12,103 nt of DNA from an uncultured Paraprevotella sp. (GCA_910584955.1 CAJUDC010000080.1:1-12103); one strand, 5' to 3'; numbered from the stretch's first letter, positions 1 to 7,744 are shown. Numbers and translations: made by a program. Notes: generated by a model not told the origin, from the sequence alone.

Positions 1-12
1 CACGCGTAACAA

Positions 13-1029
13 TTAAATCGGTTCGAGCAAACGGATTGGCTGCGAATTTGAGGAAAAAGAAGAAGAAACGAAGAAACGCCTATAAAACCAGCGCGACAAC
101 AGGAATACGGGAACTACCGACAACAGACCGGCCAGCGCATCCAGCAAGTAATGTGCCTGAATATAAACCGTAGCACCGCACAACAAGACGAAAAAAGGAA
201 ACAGCCCCCATCCCAACCGACGCGAAGCCGAAAAAGCCAGTATCAGCAGGATGCCCGATATGCCGATATGAGAACTCGGAAAAGCTGCCGTAGGCCGCTC
301 ACCCGCCTCCTGTGCACCGCGCACCAGTCCGTAAAACACGCCTTCCGTATCCCCCGGAGCAGGCAGCATGTCGGTATGCCGGCTGAAATACGTGCCCAGT
401 TCGACAAAACGTCCGGCTTCGGCCGCCTCCGTCCCAATGGCCTGAAAATAAAACTGCGGTCCGGCCACAGGGACGAAGATATATACAAAGTAATAAATGA
501 AAAAGGAACACATGACGATAAACGAAGCCTCCTCGTAGCGCGCAAAACGGTACAAAAAATAGAAAACCATCACGACTACAATCATAGGATAATAGGCGAA
601 GTAACCCAAATTAAGCGATTCGCTGAACCACGCACCGGGACACAAACGACTGAACCACAGCGAGGGCTGTCCGCCAAAGCATTGCTGCTCCCAGGCGGCA
701 AACAGATGGTCGAGATTGGGGAAAAGGCGGTTGAATTCATAGGTGTCGGGGTACCAGTAACTCAGCAGCGCCATTTGTGCCGTGACACGGACAAACAACA
801 GCAACCGACAGGGATACAGCGCGTACACTCCCCAAAGGAACAAGGTACCGGCCACAATCTGTAACCGGTCGGCCAACATCCCTACGGGATTGTTCATCCG
901 GCTCCACAAAACGCCTATCAACAAGGTTGTAAACAGCAACCAGCCCAATCCCAGTTTCTCGATGGCCAACAGCCCCCGGCGCCTCTCGTCGCCGGAAGCG
1001 GGACGAAACAGGACGGTCCACCCCGTCAT
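13..1029 (-). CDS. AUR1-like PAP2_3 family membrane phosphotransferase/phosphatase (candidate sphingolipid or inositol-lipid headgroup enzyme)
   Basis: A 338-residue polytopic membrane protein. Seen: several hydrophobic segments (about residues 26-43, 55-80, 143-162, 168-190, 252-268, 274-290, 298-312), the PAP2 active-site signature PSSH at 251-254 (H254), and a C-terminal HYLLD at 293-297 (H293 nucleophile candidate, D297). The long N-terminal half and the PSSH/HYxxD pair fit the PAP2_3 branch that includes fungal inositol-phosphorylceramide synthase AUR1, rather than small soluble-headgroup PAP2 phosphatases. The family acts at the membrane, hydrolysing or transferring phospho-headgroups between lipids. 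I chose ATG at 1029: it sits 6 nt after AAGGAGGG and overlaps the stop of the upstream SDR gene as ATGA. An ATG at 1035 would put that ribosome site directly against the start, and the longer reading from 1134 lies wholly inside the SDR gene. Last gene of the three-gene minus-strand unit. The substrate is not determinable from sequence; a plain lipid-phosphate phosphatase is the main alternative. Confidence 0.8.
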   Translation of the reverse strand: MTGWTVLFRPASGDERRRGLLAIEKLGLGWLLFTTLLIGVLWSRMNNPVGMLADRLQIVAGTLFLWGVYALYPCRLLLFVRVTAQMALLSYWYPDTYEFNRLFPNLDHLFAAWEQQCFGGQPSLWFSRLCPGAWFSESLNLGYFAYYPMIVVVMVFYFLYRFARYEEASFIVMCSFFIYYFVYIFVPVAGPQFYFQAIGTEAAEAGRFVELGTYFSRHTDMLPAPGDTEGVFYGLVRGAQEAGERPTAAFPSSHIGISGILLILAFSASRRLGWGLFPFFVLLCGATVYIQAHYLLDALAGLLSVVPVFLLSRWFYRRFFVSSSFSSNSQPIRLLEPI

Positions 1030-2066
1030 AGCCATCCCTCCTTGCAATACCAGGCCACCGTCTCCCTCACACCGCGCTCCAACGAATACTCGGGCACATA
1101 CCCCAATTCGCAACGAGCCGGTTCTATGTCGCACTGCCAGTTCCGTTGGCTCAGGATGTGATATTTATCGGTATTCAACGTGCTGGTACGCCCCAGCCAT
1201 CCGTTTACCGTGCCCGACACCCGGCAGACGGCTCGCAGGAACCACAGCGGCGCCTTGATGCGGAGCACCCACGGCCGCCCCAGCTCCTGACGGATCAGTT
1301 CGCTGAAACGGATACTGCCGTATACGCCGCCGTCGCTCAGGAAAAACGCACGGCCCACCACATCGGCCTCCAAAGCACGGAACACGGCCTGTACCAGATC
1401 TTTTACATAGATGAAAGTGATCTCCTGCGGTCGGTAACCTGCCAGAAAATCAACATGCTGCCGGATGCTCTTCGCCATCAGAAAATAATCTTTTTCCCGA
1501 GGACCGTAGACCCCTGTCGGCCGAAGAATCACATACGGAAATCCCGCCGGTAACTGCTGCAAATAATGCTCTGCCCGGAGCTTGCTCTGCCCGTATGCCG
1601 TGTTCGGTTGCGGCCGGTCGTCTTCCCGAATAGGAGCATACACCCACGGCGACGACGCATCGGGACGGCGTACGGGCTGCTCGCGAACCGCTCCGTAGAC
1701 ACTGAGCGAACTGACAAAGACAAAGCGGCGGGGCACCATATCGAGTGCCCGAAGCGCTTCCACAAAATTCACCGTGCCCTGCGTATTGGTGCGGAAAAAA
1801 TCTTCGGGACGCCGGCATTTGGTGGCACCGGCGGCATGGACAATATAATCCCATCCGCCGAACTCCCGCTTGCACCGCTCCAACTGCGCACGCAAAGCGT
1901 CGGGGTTCCCGAAATCCAGTTCGACAAACCGTATCCGGCTGTCCTTTAAATATTTCCTACTGCTGGTGCGGCGCATACCCGCCCATACCTGCATCTGGCG
2001 TGCCAGTCCTTCTTCTACCAGAAAACTGCCGATGAAGCCACTGGCTCCCGTTATCAAAATCTTCAT
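1026..2066 (-). CDS. Extended short-chain dehydrogenase/reductase (NAD-dependent epimerase/dehydratase family)
   Basis: A 346-residue soluble, possibly membrane-associated, Rossmann enzyme. Seen: N-terminal nucleotide-binding motif GASGFIG at residues 7-13, an acidic residue after the third strand (D51), HAAGATK at 77-83, the serine pair S119/S120 on the catalytic strand, and the catalytic YxxxK with Y158 and K162. The C-terminal half carries an amphipathic, aromatic-rich stretch and ends in a WY...GWL pattern seen in 3-beta-HSD / dihydroflavonol-reductase-like SDRs. Start chosen at ATG 2066 because the Rossmann strand begins at once (MKILITG); upstream in-frame ATGs would add a basic tail overlapping the preceding gene. 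It starts 10 nt after the cation-efflux gene stop and its TGA overlaps the next start. Bacterial 3-ketosphinganine reductases are assigned to extended SDRs, and the AUR1-like neighbour makes that role possible, but nucleotide-sugar epimerase or another keto-reductase activity cannot be excluded. Confidence 0.85.
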   Translation of the reverse strand: MKILITGASGFIGSFLVEEGLARQMQVWAGMRRTSSRKYLKDSRIRFVELDFGNPDALRAQLERCKREFGGWDYIVHAAGATKCRRPEDFFRTNTQGTVNFVEALRALDMVPRRFVFVSSLSVYGAVREQPVRRPDASSPWVYAPIREDDRPQPNTAYGQSKLRAEHYLQQLPAGFPYVILRPTGVYGPREKDYFLMAKSIRQHVDFLAGYRPQEITFIYVKDLVQAVFRALEADVVGRAFFLSDGGVYGSIRFSELIRQELGRPWVLRIKAPLWFLRAVCRVSGTVNGWLGRTSTLNTDKYHILSQRNWQCDIEPARCELGYVPEYSLERGVRETVAWYCKEGWL

Positions 2067-2076
2067 ATCTTTTCGT

Positions 2077-3030
2077 TTATACATCCACAGGGCTTTCCCC
2101 CGCATCGGTGCCCTCTCCCGGCACATAGCGCCCGTTCACCTTGACCGGCTCTACATGTATGCCCAGGTGTGTCTGTTGTCCGTATTTGGCCCTTAGGTTA
2201 CGTTCCACCCGCGACGCCCGTTCGTGGGCCTCGAACAGGGTCAGCCGTCCGTCCATGCGTATGTGCATTTCAATGGCATAATGATTGCCTATACGCCTTG
2301 TGCGCAGATTATGAATCCCTCCCACTCCTTTTTCCTGCAAGGCTGTCTGCATGATTTCCGCTTCTACCTCCTCCGGCAAGGATTTCTCCGTCAGTTCGTC
2401 CACACAAGGACGAAGCAGTCCCAAGGATACTTTAACAATAAAAAGGCTCACCACGACAGCCGCCACAGGGTCGAGCACATGCCAACGGTCGCCCAGCAGG
2501 ATGGCGCCACCGATGCCGAGCGCCGTACCGACGGACGAAAACGCATCGCTGCGATGGTGCCAGGCATTGGCTATCACCGCCTGCGAACGGCACTTGCGCC
2601 CCACACGGACAGTAAACCGATAGGCTATCTCTTTTAAAAAGATAGACAACAGCGCGGCCCATAATGCCGGTACACCCGGTGCTTCAAGCGTACCTCCACG
2701 GCACACGACGGCGATGGAGTTCGCAGCATTCCAGAAGATACCTGCCCCCACGGCAAGCAACACCGCACCGATTACGGCTGTAGCCAGTGTCTCGTACTTG
2801 CCATGTCCGTAATCGTGGCCTTTGTCCTGCGGCTTGTTTGAAATACGTACAAAGACAATCACCACCACATCCGTCACAAAATCCGACAGCGAATGTACCG
2901 CATCGGCAATCATGGCGGCACTATGTCCCACGAATCCGGCCACAAATTTGAAAATCAACAACAAAAGATTAATCAGGCTTCCGGCTAACGTCACCCGGTA
3001 AATCTCTTTTTCACGCGTCGTCTCCCTCAT
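2077..3030 (-). CDS. Cation diffusion facilitator (CDF) transporter, zinc-type
   Basis: A 317-residue inner-membrane metal/proton antiporter of the CDF family, expected to export Zn2+ or a related divalent cation. Seen: six hydrophobic segments between residues 12 and 210. The transport site in TM2 has H46 and D50 (from HSLSD), and TM5 has H158 and D162 (from HHRSD). This HD-HD arrangement is the one linked to zinc preference in ZnT/ZitB-like proteins, in contrast to the DD-HD of FieF/YiiP. A GHGKYE motif follows TM2 (75-80), and a cytoplasmic C-terminal ferredoxin-like domain (about 215-300) is typical of the dimerising regulatory domain. The start at ATG 3030 is preferred over 3099 because the perfect promoter box at 3061-3053 lies inside the longer reading, so the longer protein could not be made from that promoter. 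First gene of the minus-strand unit, divergent from rnr. No lipid role is implied for it. Confidence 0.9.
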   Translation of the reverse strand: MRETTREKEIYRVTLAGSLINLLLLIFKFVAGFVGHSAAMIADAVHSLSDFVTDVVVIVFVRISNKPQDKGHDYGHGKYETLATAVIGAVLLAVGAGIFWNAANSIAVVCRGGTLEAPGVPALWAALLSIFLKEIAYRFTVRVGRKCRSQAVIANAWHHRSDAFSSVGTALGIGGAILLGDRWHVLDPVAAVVVSLFIVKVSLGLLRPCVDELTEKSLPEEVEAEIMQTALQEKGVGGIHNLRTRRIGNHYAIEMHIRMDGRLTLFEAHERASRVERNLRAKYGQQTHLGIHVEPVKVNGRYVPGEGTDAGESPVDV

Positions 3031-3052
3031 CTCGTCACATCTGTTAAGGCTT

Positions 3053-3061
3053 GCAAATATA
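3053..3061 (-). promoter_or_regulatory. Bacteroidetes -7 promoter box for the cation-efflux/SDR/PAP2 unit
   Basis: On the minus strand this reads TATATTTGC, an exact match to the Bacteroidetes primary-sigma -7 consensus TAnnTTTGC. Transcription would begin a few nt downstream, giving a leader of roughly 15-20 nt before ATG 3030. A T-rich stretch lies upstream but I see no clear TTTG -33 element at ideal spacing. Confidence 0.7.
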
Positions 3062-3108
3062 CGCTTTTTCATATAAAAAAACCGGGTTGCGAGCAGCATA
3101 GCATCAAA

Positions 3109-3125
3109 TATTTTGCTTTATTTGC
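3109..3125 (+). promoter_or_regulatory. Possible weak promoter region for rnr
   Basis: Two imperfect -7-like boxes overlap here: TATTTTGC at 3109-3116 (one T short of consensus; a TTGC at 3087-3090 is spaced 18 nt upstream) and TTTATTTGC at 3117-3125 (one mismatch at the second base). Either would give a leader of about 40-50 nt before ATG 3169. The divergent arrangement with the 3061-3053 box means both units share a 138-nt intergenic region. Confidence 0.35.
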
Positions 3126-3168
3126 ATAAAGAAACTGCAAGAAGCAAGAAACCGATAAGAAAAACAAT

Positions 3169-5394
3169 ATGGGGAAGTCCGATAAAAAGGGAGGCAAGCG
3201 CCTAAAGAAAAAAGAGTTGGTAGGGATGCTCATGGAACTGTTCCGGGGGAACCCGACTGAAATATACGACTACAAACGGATATTCAGGGAATTGAACCTG
3301 ACCACCCATCCTGCGAAAATGCTTTGCATGGACGTGCTGGAAGAAATGGTGCTCGACGATTATATCTGCGAAAAGAAAGGGCTGAAATTTCAGCTGAACA
3401 CACAGGGACAAGTGATGGAAGGTACATTCCAGCGAAAAGCCAATGGCAAAAACACATTCATCCCTGACGAAGGAGGAGGACCGATTCTGGTGGCCGAACG
3501 CAACTCGGCTCATGCAATGGACGGCGACAGGGTGAAAGCCACACTGCTCGCCCGCCGAAAGAACCATGTACGCGAAGCCGAGGTGACGGAAATCCTGGAA
3601 CGCCGCGACAAGAATTTCGTCGGTAAACTGAAAGTGAACAAGGACTACGCATTTTTGCTCACCGAAAACCGCACCCTGGCAAACGACATCTTCATTCCGA
3701 AAAACAAGCTTAAGGGTGGAAAGACCGGTGACAAGGCGGTGGTCAAGATAACGGAATGGCCGGAAAACAGCAAGAACCCCATCGGACAAGTGGTGGACAT
3801 TCTAGGGCAAAGCGGTGACAATACAGCCGAAATGCACGCCATCCTGGCCGAATACGGTTTGCCCTATACCTATCCTAAAGCCTTGGAAGACGCTGCCGAC
3901 AAGATCGAACCGGGTATTACCCCGGAAGAAATAGCGCGCAGGGAAGACATGCGCGAAGTGACAACATTTACCATCGACCCGCGCGACGCCAAGGATTTCG
4001 ACGACGCTCTGTCCGTCCGACAACTGGGCAAGGGCTTGTGGGAAGTGGGTGTCCACATCGCCGATGTGTCGCACTACGTAACCGAAGGCAGTGCCATCGA
4101 CAAGGAAGCCGTAAAGCGCGCCACCAGCGTTTATCTGGTAGACCGCACCATCCCCATGCTTCCGGAACGGCTCTGCAACTTCATCTGCTCCCTGCGCCCC
4201 GACGAAGAGAAACTGGCTTATAGCGTGATCTTCCAGCTCAACGAGAAAGCGGAAATCATTCATTGGCATCTGGCACACACGGTGATAAAAAGCAACAGGC
4301 GCTTCACCTATGAAGAAGTGCAGGCATTACTGGAAGCAAAGGGCGAAGCATCGCCCGAGGACTATAAAGCACCGGGCGACCATGTCCCCCAAGCCTCTGC
4401 AGAGAGCGGTACGGCCTTACCTGCCGAGCATTTCGCCACCGAACTTATCACACTGAACCGCTTGGCCAAACAGCTGCGGGAGAAACGCTTCGCCCACGGA
4501 GCCATTGATTTCGACCGCTGTGAGGTACGTTTCGAAACCGATGAAAAAGGCCGGCCGACAAGCGTATACTTCAAAGTGGCCAAAGACGCCAACAAACTGG
4601 TGGAAGAGTTTATGCTACTGGCCAACCGGACCGTTGCCGAAAGTATCGGGAAAGTGCCCAAGAACAAGAAAGCCAAAACTTTCCCCTACCGTATCCACGA
4701 CCTTCCCGATCCGAACAAACTGATGAATCTAAGCGAGTTCATTGTAAAATTCGGCTATAAACTGAAGACAAACGGCACGAAGGGCGAAGTAAGCCGTGGA
4801 CTGAACAAGTTGCTCACCGAAGTGCGCGGCAAAAAAGAACAGAACCTAATAGAAACCGTCTCGCTCCGGGCAATGATGAAAGCCCGCTACAGCACACACA
4901 ACATCGGACACTACGGACTGGCCTTCGATTATTACACGCACTTCACATCCCCCATACGGCGCTATCCCGACATCATGGTGCACCGCCTGCTGACACGTTA
5001 TGCCGAAGGCGGACGAAGCGGCAACCCGGAAAAATACGAGGCACTGTGTGAGCAAAGCAGCGAAATGGAACAAATAGCCGCCAACGCCGAGCGCGCCAGC
5101 ATCAAATACAAGCAGGTGGAATTTATGAGCGAACGGCTGGGGCAGGTATTCGACGGTACCATCAGCGGCGTGACCGAGTTCGGCCTGTACGTAGAAGTAA
5201 ACGAGAACAAATGCGAAGGCATGGTGCCGCTGCGCGATCTGGACGACGACTATTACGAGTTCGACGAGCGCAACTACTGTTTGTGGGGTCGGAAGCACCA
5301 CCATCGCTATTCACTGGGCGACAGCGTGAAGATCAAAGTGGCCCGGGCTAATCTGGATAAAAAGCAGCTGGACTACGCGTTGGTAAAGGAATAA
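3169..5394 (+). CDS. rnr: Ribonuclease R (RNB-family 3'-5' exoribonuclease)
   Basis: A 741-residue cytoplasmic processive 3'-to-5' exoribonuclease that degrades structured RNA and takes part in rRNA/mRNA quality control. Domains seen in order: a lysine-rich N-terminus (1-16) with a winged-helix-like segment to about 75; two cold-shock/OB domains (about 80-135, and 150-205 starting FVGKL); the RNB catalytic domain (about 255-605), with the metal-binding run FTIDPRDAKDFDDA giving D270, D276, D278 and D279; the RNA-contacting TSPIRRYPD at 593-601; and a C-terminal S1 domain (about 655-738, GQVFDGTISGVTEFG). Spacing of the aspartates matches E. coli RNase R almost residue for residue. An Ala/Ser/Pro-rich linker at about 394-420 looks like an insertion relative to the E. 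coli enzyme. No long basic tail follows S1, unlike E. coli. ATG 3169 is the only start giving the basic N-terminus. Divergent from the cation-efflux unit; probably monocistronic or weakly read through into rpoN. Confidence 0.97.
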   Translation: MGKSDKKGGKRLKKKELVGMLMELFRGNPTEIYDYKRIFRELNLTTHPAKMLCMDVLEEMVLDDYICEKKGLKFQLNTQGQVMEGTFQRKANGKNTFIPDEGGGPILVAERNSAHAMDGDRVKATLLARRKNHVREAEVTEILERRDKNFVGKLKVNKDYAFLLTENRTLANDIFIPKNKLKGGKTGDKAVVKITEWPENSKNPIGQVVDILGQSGDNTAEMHAILAEYGLPYTYPKALEDAADKIEPGITPEEIARREDMREVTTFTIDPRDAKDFDDALSVRQLGKGLWEVGVHIADVSHYVTEGSAIDKEAVKRATSVYLVDRTIPMLPERLCNFICSLRPDEEKLAYSVIFQLNEKAEIIHWHLAHTVIKSNRRFTYEEVQALLEAKGEASPEDYKAPGDHVPQASAESGTALPAEHFATELITLNRLAKQLREKRFAHGAIDFDRCEVRFETDEKGRPTSVYFKVAKDANKLVEEFMLLANRTVAESIGKVPKNKKAKTFPYRIHDLPDPNKLMNLSEFIVKFGYKLKTNGTKGEVSRGLNKLLTEVRGKKEQNLIETVSLRAMMKARYSTHNIGHYGLAFDYYTHFTSPIRRYPDIMVHRLLTRYAEGGRSGNPEKYEALCEQSSEMEQIAANAERASIKYKQVEFMSERLGQVFDGTISGVTEFGLYVEVNENKCEGMVPLRDLDDDYYEFDERNYCLWGRKHHHRYSLGDSVKIKVARANLDKKQLDYALVKE

Positions 5395-5432
5395 GCCGGC
5401 CAGCCCATACCGTGCTGCGGGCACCTTACCGA

Positions 5433-5465
5433 CATACGGGAGAGCCTGACCGGCCCTCCCGTATG
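5433..5465 (+). terminator. Perfect 10-bp hairpin downstream of rnr (terminator-like, no U-tract)
   Basis: CATACGGGAG at 5433-5442 pairs perfectly with CTCCCGTATG at 5456-5465 around a 13-nt loop, 38 nt after the rnr stop. It is followed by CAGTTCC, not a T-run, so it is not a classical intrinsic terminator. It could be a 3'-end-protecting stem, a Rho-assisted end, or a processing site. Either strand would fold equally. Confidence 0.5.
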
Positions 5466-5562
5466 CAGTTCCTCACAACCATCAAAGAGCATCGTCCGTT
5501 CACAAAAAGATGACAACGTCAAATTAATCACATAGGTTAGTTCATTAGTGCCGCTTTTTCAT

Positions 5563-5571
5563 TATTTTTGC
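5563..5571 (+). promoter_or_regulatory. Bacteroidetes -7 promoter box for rpoN operon
   Basis: TATTTTTGC matches TAnnTTTGC exactly. Transcription should start near 5576-5580, about 20-25 nt before ATG 5601. This placement argues against any rpoN start at TTG 5568 (inside the box) and makes ATG 5583 unlikely. No clear TTTG -33 element is visible. Confidence 0.7.
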
Positions 5572-5600
5572 ATCCGTATTTAATGATTTGTCCTTTGCCT

Positions 5601-7130
5601 ATGAGCCAAAAAATCATTCAAACGCAATCGTTGCAACAAGTACAGACCCTTTCGCCGCAACAGGTGTTGCTTGTACGGCTATTGGAGATGCCCGTTTCCG
5701 AACTCGAGCAACGGGTGAAAAACGAAATGATGGACAACGGAGCTTTGGAAGAGCGGGAAGGATTCACCGACAGTGGAGAACCGTTTTCCGACGAGAGCAC
5801 GGATTTCGACAATAATGAAAACACAAACAATGATGCTTCCGGCACCGAAATAGAATCTTATCTGGACAACCCGGGCGCTCCTTCGGCCGAGATCAGTCAA
5901 GCCTTGGGAGATTATCGGACGGCTGACGACGTACCCGACTATCTGTTAAGGAACTACAACAAGAAAGAAACGCCGGAAAGTATCGAATACAGTGATACGG
6001 TATCGTTCTACGAGCAGATGAAAGAACAAATGGGTGAATGTGAACTTACCGAACACCAGTCGGAGCTCATGGAATATCTGATCGGGTCGCTGGAGAACGA
6101 CGGTCTGCTGAAAAAAACAATTCCTTCTTTGGTAAACGAACTGGAAATCTACCACAACATCGAGACTAACGAAGCGGAACTGCTGCATGTATTGAAAATA
6201 CTGCAACAATTCGAGCCGGCCGGTATCGGGGCCCGAAGCCTGCAAGAATGCCTGCTGCTGCAGATAGAACGCGACGAGAACTATCACAGTCCGTTAAAGC
6301 AGACGGAGCATCTGATCATAGAAAAGTACTACGAAGAGTTCACCCGCAAACGCTGGGACAAAATACAGCAACGGCTGAAATTGTCCGACGAGCAGGTGGA
6401 ACAACTACAAAAAGACATCAAGCGTCTCAATCCGCGTCCGGGCAGCTCCATGGGAGAAGCCGTAGGACACAATTTTCAACAAATCATCCCCGATTTCATT
6501 GTAGATACAGACGACAACGGTGTCATCACCCTGTCGCTCAATCAGGGCGATGTGCCCGAATTGTGCATCAGCACCTCTTTTCTTGATATTCTGAAACAAT
6601 ACGACCATTCCAAAGGAAAGGGAATCAGCCGAAGCGAAAAAGAAGCCCTGCAATACACCAAACAGAAAATCGAGAAGGCACAATATTTCATTGATGCCGT
6701 CAAGCAACGCCGCCACACGTTGCTCACCACCATGCAGGCTATCATCGAACTGCAACGACCTTTCTTTCAAGAAGGCGATGAAATGTTGCTGCAACCGATG
6801 ATACTGAAAGACGTGGCCGACCGCACGGGGCTGGACATCTCCACCATTTCGCGCGTGAGCAACAGCAAATACGTACAGACCCATTACGGCATTTATCCGT
6901 TGAAATGGTTTTTCAGCGACGGCTATACCACGGAAGACGGCATGGAAATCGCAACACGAAAGATACAAAGCACGCTGAAAGAGCTGGTAGACGGCGAAGA
7001 TAAGAAACAACCGCTAAGCGACGAAGTTCTCGCGGCACTGCTGAAAGAAAAAGGCTTTCCCATCGCACGGCGCACGGTAGCCAAATACCGGGAGCAGCTG
7101 GGAATTCCCGTAGCACGACTTAGAAAATGA
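5601..7130 (+). CDS. rpoN: RNA polymerase sigma-54 factor
   Basis: A 509-residue sigma-54 that directs RNA polymerase to -24/-12 promoters and needs an AAA+ enhancer-binding activator to open DNA. Seen: Region I, a Gln/Leu-rich segment (residues 1-50, with QSLQQVQTLSPQQ) that contacts activator and core; an acidic Asp/Glu/Asn-rich Region II linker (about 50-90); a core-binding domain (about 100-330); a helix-turn-helix (about 401-435, DVADRTGLDISTISRVSNSK) followed by YPLKWFFS; and a perfect RpoN box ARRTVAKYRE at 489-498 near the C-terminus, which reads the -24 element. Start ATG 5601 gives the MSQKIIQTQ beginning expected of Bacteroides-type RpoN and leaves a short leader after the -7 box; ATG 5583 is in frame but would leave almost no leader. 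No enhancer-binding protein is encoded in this window, so its regulon is elsewhere. Its stop overlaps the next gene. Confidence 0.96.
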   Translation: MSQKIIQTQSLQQVQTLSPQQVLLVRLLEMPVSELEQRVKNEMMDNGALEEREGFTDSGEPFSDESTDFDNNENTNNDASGTEIESYLDNPGAPSAEISQALGDYRTADDVPDYLLRNYNKKETPESIEYSDTVSFYEQMKEQMGECELTEHQSELMEYLIGSLENDGLLKKTIPSLVNELEIYHNIETNEAELLHVLKILQQFEPAGIGARSLQECLLLQIERDENYHSPLKQTEHLIIEKYYEEFTRKRWDKIQQRLKLSDEQVEQLQKDIKRLNPRPGSSMGEAVGHNFQQIIPDFIVDTDDNGVITLSLNQGDVPELCISTSFLDILKQYDHSKGKGISRSEKEALQYTKQKIEKAQYFIDAVKQRRHTLLTTMQAIIELQRPFFQEGDEMLLQPMILKDVADRTGLDISTISRVSNSKYVQTHYGIYPLKWFFSDGYTTEDGMEIATRKIQSTLKELVDGEDKKQPLSDEVLAALLKEKGFPIARRTVAKYREQLGIPVARLRK

Positions 7131-7744
7131 GAAACAGAAAGATCATCACGGGAGCGCGTCTCCTGTCCGGCGTGTTCCGTCCTTTTTATATGCCCGTCGT
7201 GGGCTTTGTGGCGCTTTTTTCCTTCACTTATCTGAGCGTCCTTCCGATTGCCTATAAACTCACGGTTCTGGCCATCGTATATGTATTCACCGTTCTACTG
7301 CCGCAGACATCCATCCTGATATACCGGAAGGTCCAGGGCTGGGAAGCCTTTCGGCTTCGCGAACGCAGCAACCGCATCGTACCTTATCTATTGTCTATTC
7401 TCTCCTACCTCAGCTGTCTGTATCTAATGGTCCGGCTTCACCTGCCCCGCTACATGGGAGGCATCATTGTTGCAGCCCTGATGATACAGATCACCTGCGC
7501 CGTCATCAACCTGTGGTGGAAAATCAGTACACACTCGGCCGGGGCCGGAGGCCTTATCGGTGCTCTTGTAGCCTTTTCCTTTTTGTTCTACTTCAACCCC
7601 ATCGGATGGTTATGCCTGTGCATCCTCATCTCCGGGCTGGTAAACTCCAGTCGGATGATTCTCCGTCAGCACTCCTTGGAACAAGTGCTCGCCGGCACCG
7701 TCGTAGGGACCGTCTGCGGTTTCCTGGGTATCATATTACCTTGA
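7127..7744 (+). CDS. PAP2-superfamily-like integral membrane protein with altered active site
   Basis: A 205-residue protein of about six hydrophobic segments (roughly 22-42, 45-64, 86-103, 110-130, 142-168 and 186-204). Seen: remnants of PAP2 signatures. RERSNRIVPY at 78-87 resembles the first motif; THSAGAGG at 135-142 stands where PSGH is expected (H136 present); and SRMILRQHSLEQ at 175-186 fits the third motif SR-x5-H-x3-D except that the final Asp is Gln186. The histidine nucleophile candidate H182 is kept. It may therefore be a divergent or inactive lipid phosphatase-fold protein in the inner membrane; substrate unknown. Its ATG overlaps the rpoN stop as ATGA, which implies translational coupling, and purE follows after 52 nt without an obvious promoter. 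I infer a conserved hitch-hiker in the operon rather than a functional partner of sigma-54. Confidence 0.85.
   Translation: MRNRKIITGARLLSGVFRPFYMPVVGFVALFSFTYLSVLPIAYKLTVLAIVYVFTVLLPQTSILIYRKVQGWEAFRLRERSNRIVPYLLSILSYLSCLYLMVRLHLPRYMGGIIVAALMIQITCAVINLWWKISTHSAGAGGLIGALVAFSFLFYFNPIGWLCLCILISGLVNSSRMILRQHSLEQVLAGTVVGTVCGFLGIILP

Noticed and set aside
151..1258. Long plus-strand reading frames (151-864 and 782-1258) opposite the PAP2 and SDR genes
   Set aside because: They are rich in Arg, Gln, Pro and Thr with no recognisable domain, and lie antisense to genes with intact catalytic motifs. They are by-products of the codon bias.
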